7,239 nt of DNA from positions 1-7,239 of the forward strand of contig JAFQJY010000029.1 in assembly GCA_017414845.1 (NCBI GenBank). Direction: 5' to 3'. The DNA comes from Alphaproteobacteria bacterium (GTDB lineage: Bacteria; Pseudomonadota; Alphaproteobacteria; RF32; UBA3637). The notes below the pieces were generated by a model that saw nothing but the letters and a program-made list of their open reading frames with translations, was not told the DNA's origin and ran no database searches. Shown here in pieces: positions 1 to 6,330 of this stretch. Numbering within the stretch: position 1 is the first letter of the stretch; every line of letters starts with the position of its first letter. The position numbers and the translations under genes were made by a program.

Positions 1-57
1 AGCCCCACCGTTCTCTGGCGTAGGTGCTGGAGGAGGAACCTCATCTCCACCTTTCTA
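1..57 (-). other. In-frame repeat coding continuing past a TAG stop
   Basis: Directly after TAG (55-57) the same frame reads KGGDEVPPPAPTPENGGA with no further stop before the window edge. Relative to the neighbouring units, the stop unit differs by GAG to TAG and AAC to AAA, changes at plus-strand positions 56 and 51. This is what a longer coding region interrupted by a recent nonsense change would look like. A normal stop followed by untranslated leftover repeat copies, or a sequencing error, are also possible. Confidence 0.6.
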
Positions 58-183
58 AGGCGTAGGCGTTGTCGGAGGAACGCCACCATCCCCGTTCTCA
101 GGCGTAGGCGGTGTCGGAGGAACGCTATCCCCACCGTTCTCTGGCGTAGGTGTTGTCGGAGGAACCTCATCTCCACCATTCTC
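1..183 (-). repeat. 42-bp in-frame tandem repeat array
   Basis: Read on the minus strand, the units are 183-142, 141-100, 99-58, 57-16 and a partial unit 15-1 cut by the window edge. Each full unit encodes 14 residues of the pattern ENGGD(E/S)VPPTxPTP. A more diverged 13-residue relative (ENGGQDGYTPPAP, 222-184) precedes them. Units share long identical nucleotide stretches, including around GTTCCTCC and CCTACGCC, which points to recent duplication. Because 42 is a multiple of 3, gain or loss of a unit keeps the frame. The fourth unit carries TAG AAA where the others have GAG AAC/AAT. The array runs off the window, so its full length is not known. Confidence 0.92.
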
Positions 184-888
184 AGGCGCAGGCGGTGTAT
201 ATCCATCTTGCCCACCGTTTTCTCCTATGTAATCCCGCCAGTCTTTTTCTGCCTCTATCTGCAAAAGCCTATACGCCTCGTCTAAACGTTTATCCCGTAA
301 ATCATTTTTGAAATAAGCATTTGCCTGTATCCGTCGCTTATTTAATGTTTCTTTGTTATATATCCCTAATTCCTGTAATTTTTTCTTATCCAATCTTGCT
401 AAAAAAATCTGTGCTTCCGGCCAACGATGCCCCCAACCGGTCGCTAACAACCGTCGCAAACTTGAAGAACTCTTCTTTATACTTCCTTTTCTTATTATAG
501 AAACAGCGCCCTCGGCAACACGTTCAAACATTTGACTGTAAAAAATCTTTTGAAAGTCCGTTTCCTGTACCGGTTGACGAAAAAACACACTCATCTGATC
601 AACATAGGAATCTAACTCTTTTTTTTGTGGTGCCGTTTTTGTTTGCGATTTTTCAAAAAATCTGTTGATTTTATTTGCCCACTCTGGCTCTATCAAATTA
701 CCGAAAACCCTTTTGTCCTTTTCTTTCGTTGTAAAACGTTTTGGAATAATGACTTGCTGTTCTTTAAATTCCTCAACACCCAATGCCAATAAATCACGCC
801 AAGCCTGATAACCTTCCTGTTCCTGATAAAGTTTCGGGTTTTGTTCAAGAGTTTCCATTAACTCCTGTAATTTATTATCATATCCCAT
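55..888 (-). CDS. Hypothetical protein with C-terminal Pro/Gly-rich tandem repeats
   Basis: I do not recognise this 277-residue protein. Residues 1-220 are charged and mostly helical in character, with no signal peptide or membrane segment, so a cytoplasmic location is likely. They include a KKSSSSLRRLL stretch (138-148) and a Lys/Arg/Glu-rich segment (165-218). From residue 223 it becomes low-complexity: a degenerate 13-residue unit, then three 14-residue units of the form ENGGDEVPPTTPTP (236-277). The open frame ends at TAG (55-57), exactly where the Glu codon of the next repeat unit should be, and repeat sequence continues in frame to the window edge. The product may therefore be truncated, or the real C-terminus may lie in decayed repeats. 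The ATG start is supported by a GAGGAGAA Shine-Dalgarno and an upstream promoter. It is divergent from the 146-residue gene. The existence of the gene is well supported; its function is unknown. Confidence 0.8.
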   Translation of the reverse strand: MGYDNKLQELMETLEQNPKLYQEQEGYQAWRDLLALGVEEFKEQQVIIPKRFTTKEKDKRVFGNLIEPEWANKINRFFEKSQTKTAPQKKELDSYVDQMSVFFRQPVQETDFQKIFYSQMFERVAEGAVSIIRKGSIKKSSSSLRRLLATGWGHRWPEAQIFLARLDKKKLQELGIYNKETLNKRRIQANAYFKNDLRDKRLDEAYRLLQIEAEKDWRDYIGENGGQDGYTPPAPENGGDEVPPTTPTPENGGDSVPPTPPTPENGDGGVPPTTPTP

Positions 889-893
889 TTAAC

Positions 894-901
894 TTCTCCT
901 C
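894..901 (-). promoter_or_regulatory. Ribosome binding site for the 277-residue protein
   Basis: GAGGAGAA on the minus strand lies 5 nt upstream of the ATG at 888-886. It is a strong Shine-Dalgarno match and supports that start. Confidence 0.8.
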
Positions 902-928
902 TATTACAGATTAAATTTTAATGTATTG

Positions 929-957
929 ATTTTATCTCACATTTTATTTTTTGTCAA
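929..957 (-). promoter_or_regulatory. Sigma-70-type promoter for the 277-residue protein
   Basis: On the minus strand there is a consensus -35 TTGACA (957-952), a 17-bp AT-rich spacer and a -10 TAAAAT (934-929). Transcription would start near 922, giving a leader of about 33 nt before the ATG. The -35 is perfect, the -10 matches five of six positions and the spacing is optimal. Confidence 0.72.
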
Positions 958-968
958 GCATTTTTATT

Positions 969-1012
969 TGTGTTAAAAACTTGATAAACAGCACAAAATG
1001 ATGTATAACACA
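969..1012. promoter_or_regulatory. Possible operator dyad between divergent promoters
   Basis: A perfect 7-bp inverted repeat, TGTGTTA (969-975) and TAACACA (1006-1012), brackets the -35 and overlaps the -10 of the rightward promoter. A second pair, TTTGTG (967-972) and CACAAA (992-997), overlaps it. Such a layout could bind a repressor. Short dyads are common by chance in AT-rich DNA, and the arms are far apart, so this is tentative. Confidence 0.2.
981..1009 (+). promoter_or_regulatory. Sigma-70-type promoter for the 146-residue protein
   Basis: A -35 TTGATA (981-986), a 17-bp spacer and a -10 TATAAC (1004-1009) precede the gene. Transcription would begin near 1016, leaving a leader of about 30 nt before the GTG start. 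It lies back-to-back with the leftward promoter, with 23 bp between the two -35 boxes. Confidence 0.68.
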
Positions 1013-1032
1013 TAAAGATTCAATTTATAAAG

Positions 1033-1040
1033 AAGGAGAG
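1033..1040 (+). promoter_or_regulatory. Ribosome binding site fixing a GTG start
   Basis: AAGGAGAG lies 5 nt upstream of GTG at 1046. It favours that start over the in-frame ATG at 1082, which has no comparable Shine-Dalgarno. Confidence 0.75.
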
Positions 1041-1045
1041 TAATT

Positions 1046-1486
1046 GTGGTCGCTAATCTTTTGGAAAAACTGACAAAAAAAATGGTAGAATCAACTGATG
1101 ATATCATGGCAGAAGGTATTTTGGACAAGATGCAAATCAACATTGACTGTTTCAACGATTCTAAAAATCCTCCCGAAGTACGACAAGAGGCTTTTAACGA
1201 TTTGAGATTATCCTCGGAAGACAGAAAAATCCTAGGAAAAGTTGAAAAACGGTCTCGCCAAAAATTAAATGCTTTAAAGTTAAAGAGAGTTTTACACGTA
1301 TTAAAGCCTTTGACACCGGATGAGACAAAAGAAGTTAAAAGACTTACTGCACTTTTGGGGAAGATTTCGCAAGCCTATAAATATCATCACCTTCGGACAA
1401 CACCGGAAGAGCGCAAAAAAATAATACGTTCTCTTGAACAAACAACTTCAAAGAGAATGCAACTTGCCAAACGACGTGACCGATAA
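1046..1486 (+). CDS. Hypothetical small basic helical protein (146 aa)
   Basis: I do not recognise this protein. It is 146 residues, rich in Lys and Arg, and appears almost wholly alpha-helical, with no signal peptide or membrane segment. The C-terminus is strongly basic (SKRMQLAKRRDR, 135-146), which could suit nucleic-acid or ribosome contact, but that is inference only. Several helix starts share a Ser/Thr/Pro-acidic-basic pattern: LSSEDRKI (55-62), LTPDETKEV (89-97) and TTPEERKKI (118-126), which may reflect short helical repeats. It starts at GTG behind a good Shine-Dalgarno, has its own promoter, and ends at TAA 25 bp before an intrinsic terminator. It is therefore monocistronic and very likely a real gene. 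It is divergent from the repeat-tailed gene and convergent with the AsmA-like gene. Confidence 0.8.
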   Translation: MVANLLEKLTKKMVESTDDIMAEGILDKMQINIDCFNDSKNPPEVRQEAFNDLRLSSEDRKILGKVEKRSRQKLNALKLKRVLHVLKPLTPDETKEVKRLTALLGKISQAYKYHHLRTTPEERKKIIRSLEQTTSKRMQLAKRRDR

Positions 1487-1511
1487 TCCGTAAATCATTA
1501 CTACACTTTGA

Positions 1512-1543
1512 CGTGCCTGTATTTTATAGGCACGGTATTTTTT
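1512..1543 (+). terminator. Rho-independent terminator of the 146-residue gene
   Basis: A 10-bp stem (CGTGCCTGTA pairing with TATAGGCACG, one G-T pair, 3-nt loop, 1512-1534) is followed by a run of six T (1538-1543). It faces the + strand. The minus-strand transcript of the same hairpin is followed by TCAAAGTG, not a U-run, so it is not an efficient intrinsic terminator for the opposing operon. Confidence 0.88.
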
Positions 1544-1576
1544 ATAAAACAACACGGTTCAATTTAAAATATTTTT

Positions 1577-4500
1577 TTAATTAAAGATATTTCGGATAAA
1601 GCCGGGGGTAAGTAAACTGGATGGTTTAAAAATCAGTTCGGGACTATCCGTTTTTCCCTTTATTTCAAAAGCAAGACCGATAAGCCCGCCTCCTTTGTCG
1701 CCTGAAAAAATCCGTCCGATAAAAGGTATTTTCCCAGGCAAACTATTGACAGCATACGCCGGTATGACACTGCCGGAAAGGTCTATTTCATCTGACTTGA
1801 TATCTCCTTGGAATGTAACACCGACAGCCGTTCCGTATGCGACACCGTCTTTAACGGAAACATCCAAATTTTCTTCCAACTTAAAAGGAATACTCGCTTT
1901 TTTAAACGCAATTTCATCCCCTCTGAACGCATCCAAAACACCTAAAATTGTTATTGCCTGCATAAAAAACGGCGTTTTTGTCAGAGAATAATCCCTCATT
2001 TCAAGTTCCCCCGTCAAGGCTTTATTTTCCTGTTGCATCTCCACTTTCAAGATGCCTCCGCGAATCCTGTCACTATATCCGGAATAATTTAAAAAAGAAC
2101 CGAAATCCTGCGTTTCTATAAGTAATTTACTCTCCTCGTTTCTTCTTAAAATAAGTGGGGATACAGCCGTTACCTTTCCGTTCCAACGAGTATATATCCC
2201 ATTTTCTCTTGCCAAGGACACAGAAATATCTTTGAGGGGTTTTCCCGTTGTTAAAATCAACTCATCTAATTGTATTTTTATGTCAAAATTTTTAGATTTG
2301 CCCTGATGATTACTTTCCTTTTCGCTTTTGTCTTTTGAGTGTAAATATTTTGATAAATCAAGTCGTTTTCCCTCTGCAATAACTTTTATCCCGTTCGTTT
2401 TTTTCTCAAAAAATATACTTAAATTATTTTGTGGTGTTTTTATTTGTTTTAAATCTATTGCAAAGCCGTTTTTCAAAGAGATATTCCCGTCTATAACTGT
2501 TTTTTCATCAGGAACATCTAACCGAAAAGACGGAACAGATAAGACTTTCCCGTTTCCTGTTTCTACCGTTACACCGAAAACGGCAGGCTTGTTTTTTTCC
2601 TTTACATAAGAAATGGGGTCCAGGGAAAGAGAGGCATTTTTTAAATCTGCAATCACATTTATTTTTTGAAATGCAGGCGTTTCAAATAAAACTTCGGCAC
2701 GAACGGAAATATCTCCCTCAACTATCTCCGAAATCCCTTGATAATACGGTTTTAAAAGTTTATCCGATAAATTACCGACAAGTATTCCTTTAGCAGGTTG
2801 TTTAAGCGTTGAATCAAACTGATGGTCCCACTCAATTTCAAACGGATTATCATCAAATAACACATGCCCTTTTATATTTATTTTTTTATTATCGGCATAT
2901 AAATGTCCCCGTCCTTTATCCACGACTAATTCCGTATACGGAACCGGAATGGATACATCATTTAAATCAGCCTCTACATGAACGCCGATATCTGAAGATT
3001 TAAACGTTGCACTGATAGGAATATCCAGTTGAACCGTTGCCTTACCGTTTCCCGTCATTTTTTTATAATCCAAATTTAAAAAATTGACTAATTCAAGAGG
3101 TTTCTGACTCAGTATATCCAGTCCTTCTCTAATCGGTCCCGTCGCCGTAAAAATAATACGCAAAGGAACAATATCCTCACCCAGATTAAAGAAATCCACG
3201 CTTGCTTTTTCAAGTTGCAAATTATCTATATGCCCTTTTGTTGCCTCTATTAAAATTTTATCAGGGAAAAAAGAAACAATTGCCTCGGCGCCTTTGACGG
3301 GAGGCAAGCCGTCCAGATAATCTACCGTTGCATTTTCAACTTTAACCGTTCCTTTTAAATCCACCATTCTTTTATCTTGAAACAAGAAGGTAAATGATGC
3401 ATCCGTTGCCATCCCCGTTTTCATATTCGTCGTTACCCAATTGTATGCAGAAGCTCCTAATTGAGACGGCCACAAAACAGGCAACTCCGACAACGAAATA
3501 TTTTTGGCTTGCGTTTTTAACGTCGCAAAAATATCATCCGTTTTCCCCGTATTTAAGAGAGTATCTATCCCGTCTATTTTCATCTGTGCAAAAACGGTTG
3601 CCTCTTTAATTGTTGCAATAGCGTCAGAAACTTCAAAACTTTTAAGCCCTTCCGAAAATGCGCCTGCAAAAATCAACGTATCTACAAAATAAGTCGTATC
3701 TATCGGTTTAGGCAAATAAACAGTTCCTTTTTGATTTGCCTCTGCCGTTACAGACAAACTTTTCACAATATTCGGCAGTGTTTTGGCATTCATATCCAAT
3801 ACGGCGTTCAATGTCCCGTTTAACATGACATCTACCCCTTTTACTTCACGAAGAAGCGTTCCGAATTTTTTAATCGGCATATCTTCAAAAGAGGCTTCCA
3901 TAACTGTTATATTTGTATTTGTGTGATACACCCCTTGTAAATCAAAGGGCATTAAATCACTCCCCTCATGCAAGACAACGGCCCCTGAAAAATCCAATAA
4001 AAATTTTTCTCTTTTTTTTATGGAAAAACTGACATCAGGAATACTTACTTTTTTTTGAACAACAGGGATATCTATTATCCAATGCCCTTTTTTAATTTCA
4101 AAATAATCTAAATCTTTCAGGGATGAAAAGAACCGTCCTACCGTATACAAGACCCCTTCGGAAACGACCTTGTCTTCAAAAGAGATTTCTTGGTTTTGTT
4201 CCTCAACAGACATCAATAAATACGGTTTGTCAAGTACCAAAGACGACGGCATAAAATTGCCCGTCAAAATCGGAAGTAATCGGAATGCGAACGAGGCTTT
4301 CGGAATATCAACAAGCGTTTCGTTCATTTCATTCTTGATGGTAATATCCGTCGCTTTAACGGCACATAAATGTCCGTGCGCCGCATCCAACTCCAAATAG
4401 ACCATCCCGACACTGAGTTTCTGATTATCTTTTTGAACCAACACCTTTTCCAAAACCGGCGTGAAGAAATCCATTTCTATCGGCCCTTTAAGAAGTCGTA

Positions 4501-4615
4501 AAAAAAGCATAATACTGAGCACAAAACAGAAAGCAATAACAGCCTCTACCGAACGGACAAGGATATGCCACCCTCTTTTAATGTATTTACGAAATGTCTT
4601 TTTCTTTTTTGCCAT
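1577..4615 (-). CDS. AsmA/YhdP-like (DUF3971-type) envelope protein
   Basis: This 1012-residue protein has a basic cytoplasmic N-terminus (MAKKKKTFRKYIKR), a single signal-anchor helix at about residues 18-42, and a long beta-rich region that should lie in the periplasm. Residues 888-1012 match the AsmA-like C-terminal type seen in YhdP/DUF3971 proteins: a segment with AITILGVLDAF, then GVAYGTAVGVTFQGDI, IPAYAVN, GKIPFIGRIF, GGGLIG (975-980), and an ending with PSSLLTPGFIRNIF. Family knowledge: E. coli YhdP, together with TamB and YdbH, bridges the envelope and supports phospholipid transport to the outer membrane. At 1012 residues this is shorter than E. coli YhdP (about 1266). Its ATG directly abuts the stop of the PiT gene (TAAATG) with only a weak Shine-Dalgarno, so translation is probably coupled. 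It is the last gene of the unit. The superfamily is secure; the exact lipid role is inferred. Confidence 0.85.
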   Translation of the reverse strand: MAKKKKTFRKYIKRGWHILVRSVEAVIAFCFVLSIMLFLRLLKGPIEMDFFTPVLEKVLVQKDNQKLSVGMVYLELDAAHGHLCAVKATDITIKNEMNETLVDIPKASFAFRLLPILTGNFMPSSLVLDKPYLLMSVEEQNQEISFEDKVVSEGVLYTVGRFFSSLKDLDYFEIKKGHWIIDIPVVQKKVSIPDVSFSIKKREKFLLDFSGAVVLHEGSDLMPFDLQGVYHTNTNITVMEASFEDMPIKKFGTLLREVKGVDVMLNGTLNAVLDMNAKTLPNIVKSLSVTAEANQKGTVYLPKPIDTTYFVDTLIFAGAFSEGLKSFEVSDAIATIKEATVFAQMKIDGIDTLLNTGKTDDIFATLKTQAKNISLSELPVLWPSQLGASAYNWVTTNMKTGMATDASFTFLFQDKRMVDLKGTVKVENATVDYLDGLPPVKGAEAIVSFFPDKILIEATKGHIDNLQLEKASVDFFNLGEDIVPLRIIFTATGPIREGLDILSQKPLELVNFLNLDYKKMTGNGKATVQLDIPISATFKSSDIGVHVEADLNDVSIPVPYTELVVDKGRGHLYADNKKINIKGHVLFDDNPFEIEWDHQFDSTLKQPAKGILVGNLSDKLLKPYYQGISEIVEGDISVRAEVLFETPAFQKINVIADLKNASLSLDPISYVKEKNKPAVFGVTVETGNGKVLSVPSFRLDVPDEKTVIDGNISLKNGFAIDLKQIKTPQNNLSIFFEKKTNGIKVIAEGKRLDLSKYLHSKDKSEKESNHQGKSKNFDIKIQLDELILTTGKPLKDISVSLARENGIYTRWNGKVTAVSPLILRRNEESKLLIETQDFGSFLNYSGYSDRIRGGILKVEMQQENKALTGELEMRDYSLTKTPFFMQAITILGVLDAFRGDEIAFKKASIPFKLEENLDVSVKDGVAYGTAVGVTFQGDIKSDEIDLSGSVIPAYAVNSLPGKIPFIGRIFSGDKGGGLIGLAFEIKGKTDSPELIFKPSSLLTPGFIRNIFN

Positions 4616-5665
4616 TTAAAACACTCTTTGTAAAAACACTCTTTCCATAAAAAACAACATACCCCAACAAAGCCCTAACGCCATAAGAGGTGTCAAAAAC
4701 CATCCTCTGATAACACGAAAAACCTCTCTAAAAGAAACACCGTGACACCGTTTCAAAAGAGAAACGCCGATAACAGCACCAACAATTGCGCCTGAACTTG
4801 AAATAGGGACCAAAGGAATACTCGGCAAGTGGCACGACAGCAAAAAATCTCTCAAAAGTGTTGATGAAAACAAAACCAAAACAAGTCCATGTGCCAACAC
4901 GACAACAAACGCCTCTGTCGGTGACATTTTGAGAATACCGTTTCCGACGGTTTTAATAGCCTTGGCAGAATAAGTTATAATTCCGACACAAATAGCAACG
5001 GCACCGATTAAAAAAAGGAGTTGCATTGACGACAGAGATAAAAAAACGAGGTTCATTTTCGGAAGTGAAACAACAGACAAAAACGGCGCCATTACATTAC
5101 CGATATTATTTGCCCCGAAAGCGTAAGAAGCAAACGAACCGGCAAGTATCAGCCCTAATCGTGTATATGCATCCTGATAAAGCATTCTTATCGGATATTT
5201 TCTCAAATATGCCCGTAACAGAATCATAATAATAAAAGCGAACAAACACGCCAACAGCGGACTGACAAACCATACGCCGATAATTTTACTAAGGACACTG
5301 ACATTGACATCTGTATGAGCGTAAAGATTCCACCCCAACAAAGCGCCGACAATGGACTGCGTCGCAGAAACGGGAACTCCTGCTCTTGTCATCATAAACA
5401 GTGTCAACGCTGCCGTGAAAGAAACAACAAAAGCACCGACTAACGACGAAACACTTCCGAGTTCTTCCAATGTCTGACTTGTTCCTTTACCTCCGAACAC
5501 TGCCCCTAAAAACACAAAGACACACGCAAAAAATGCCGCTTTTTTAAAACTGACCATTTTTGTTCCGACAGCCGTGCCGAAAAGACTGCTCATATTATTA
5601 GCGCCTAGGGTAAACCCCAGAAACAAACCGCCGGAAAGATAAAAAAGCGTCAATAAAACTTCCAT
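4616..5665 (-). CDS. PiT-family inorganic phosphate permease
   Basis: An integral inner-membrane protein of 349 residues with roughly ten hydrophobic segments. PiT carriers take up phosphate, usually as a metal-phosphate or with a coupling cation. Both inverted halves are visible: signature 1 GANNMSSLFGTAVG (21-34) followed by GVPVSATQSIVGALLG (96-111), and signature 2 FGANNIGNVMAPF (183-195) followed by VPISSSGAIVGAVIG (286-300). The family motif normally reads GAND; here both copies read GANN. The length is typical of compact bacterial and archaeal PiT proteins. I place the start at the ATG of a TAATG overlap with the DUF47 stop, because AAAAGG lies 8 nt upstream. An in-frame ATG at 5686 would add 7 residues (MCEKVVL) but has a worse context. 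The adjacent DUF47 gene strongly supports the assignment. Confidence 0.92.
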   Translation of the reverse strand: MEVLLTLFYLSGGLFLGFTLGANNMSSLFGTAVGTKMVSFKKAAFFACVFVFLGAVFGGKGTSQTLEELGSVSSLVGAFVVSFTAALTLFMMTRAGVPVSATQSIVGALLGWNLYAHTDVNVSVLSKIIGVWFVSPLLACLFAFIIMILLRAYLRKYPIRMLYQDAYTRLGLILAGSFASYAFGANNIGNVMAPFLSVVSLPKMNLVFLSLSSMQLLFLIGAVAICVGIITYSAKAIKTVGNGILKMSPTEAFVVVLAHGLVLVLFSSTLLRDFLLSCHLPSIPLVPISSSGAIVGAVIGVSLLKRCHGVSFREVFRVIRGWFLTPLMALGLCWGMLFFMERVFLQRVF

Positions 5666-6330
5666 TAAAACGACCTTTTCACACACAAAATCGTCAATTT
5701 ATCAGCCTCATCTTCGGCAATATCCGAGATATCTTCTATTCTTTTTTCCACATCTCTTAAATGCAATTTTTCAGCCAACTCCAATTGAGAACTGTCAAAA
5801 ATTTTACGTTTTAATGCCGTTCCCTGTTTGTCTGCTTCTTTTTCATAAAACATTACTTTATGAAGCGTATTTTCAACAACACCGTTTGCAAAAAAACTAC
5901 GTGCAGACATCACCAATTCTTCCACACAGGTTATAACCGTTTTAACAAGATTTTCCATATCTTCCGAAATAAAATCCGGCAACTTCGGACGTTCTATTTC
6001 AAGTGCATATAATGCCCCTTCATACTTATTGCTTATCTTGTCTAAACCTTCAAGCAAACTTAAAACATCTGCTCTTGAATCCGGCAATAAGGTATGTTCG
6101 TAAAGTTGTGATTCTATATCCCGTCGCAACTGATCGTTTTTTGTTTCAAAACGGCTTTCTTCTTCTCTTTTTTGCAGAAATGAGACAGTTGCCCCCTCTT
6201 CAAGATAAATCTTAAACGCCTGTTCAAAAACAAGCCCACCCTCTGAAATATTATTCAAAAACTCCGTAATTTTATTGTCAATTTCCCGTGTTTTTTTAAA
6301 AAGTGTAAAACCGGCAATTTTATCTTCCAT
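5665..6330 (-). CDS. DUF47/PhoU-like Pit accessory protein
   Basis: This 221-residue, all-helical, acidic and soluble protein matches the DUF47 (Pit accessory, PhoU-like) family in length and pattern. The first helical repeat includes [21 protein letters not shown] (84-104) and the second [15 protein letters not shown] (163-177) with [21 protein letters not shown] (192-212). The Glu/Asp-rich helices are the family's presumed metal-binding surfaces. DUF47 proteins are normally encoded next to a PiT permease and are thought to regulate or assist it at the cytoplasmic face. Here the stop codon overlaps the PiT start by 1 nt (TAATG), and the start lies inside the 3' end of prfB (11-nt overlap) behind a GGAGG Shine-Dalgarno, which makes the ATG at 6330 convincing. 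The biochemical role in this organism is inferred from family and context. Confidence 0.9.
   Translation of the reverse strand: MEDKIAGFTLFKKTREIDNKITEFLNNISEGGLVFEQAFKIYLEEGATVSFLQKREEESRFETKNDQLRRDIESQLYEHTLLPDSRADVLSLLEGLDKISNKYEGALYALEIERPKLPDFISEDMENLVKTVITCVEELVMSARSFFANGVVENTLHKVMFYEKEADKQGTALKRKIFDSSQLELAEKLHLRDVEKRIEDISDIAEDEADKLTILCVKRSF
5674..5679 (-). promoter_or_regulatory. Ribosome binding site deciding the PiT start
   Basis: AAAAGG on the minus strand, inside the end of the DUF47 gene, lies 8 nt before the ATG at 5665-5663. It favours this start over the ATG at 5686. Confidence 0.55.

Noticed and set aside
1..222. Regularly spaced repeats resembling a CRISPR array
   Set aside because: The 42-bp units are contiguous with no spacers, stay in frame and encode a low-complexity peptide. 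They are a coding tandem repeat.
951..988. Inverted repeat TTGTCAAG / CTTGATAA as an operator
   Set aside because: It is explained by two divergent -35 boxes of similar sequence, so it need not be a separate binding site.
973..1155. Minus-strand 60-codon frame across the promoter region and the start of the 146-residue gene
   Set aside because: It overlaps a well-supported gene and both promoters, has no Shine-Dalgarno, and its hydrophobic product looks like an antisense by-product.
1571..1590. AT-rich dyad next to the AsmA-like stop as a terminator for the minus strand
   Set aside because: It contains only A-T pairs with no GC stem, too weak to be called an intrinsic terminator.
5026..5229. 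Plus-strand 67-codon frame inside the PiT gene
   Set aside because: It is fully antisense to conserved PiT sequence and has no promoter or Shine-Dalgarno support.
5663..5686. Upstream ATG at 5686 as the PiT start
   Set aside because: It would add only MCEKVVL, lies deeper in the DUF47 gene and has no good Shine-Dalgarno. The TAATG start at 5665 has AAAAGG 8 nt upstream.
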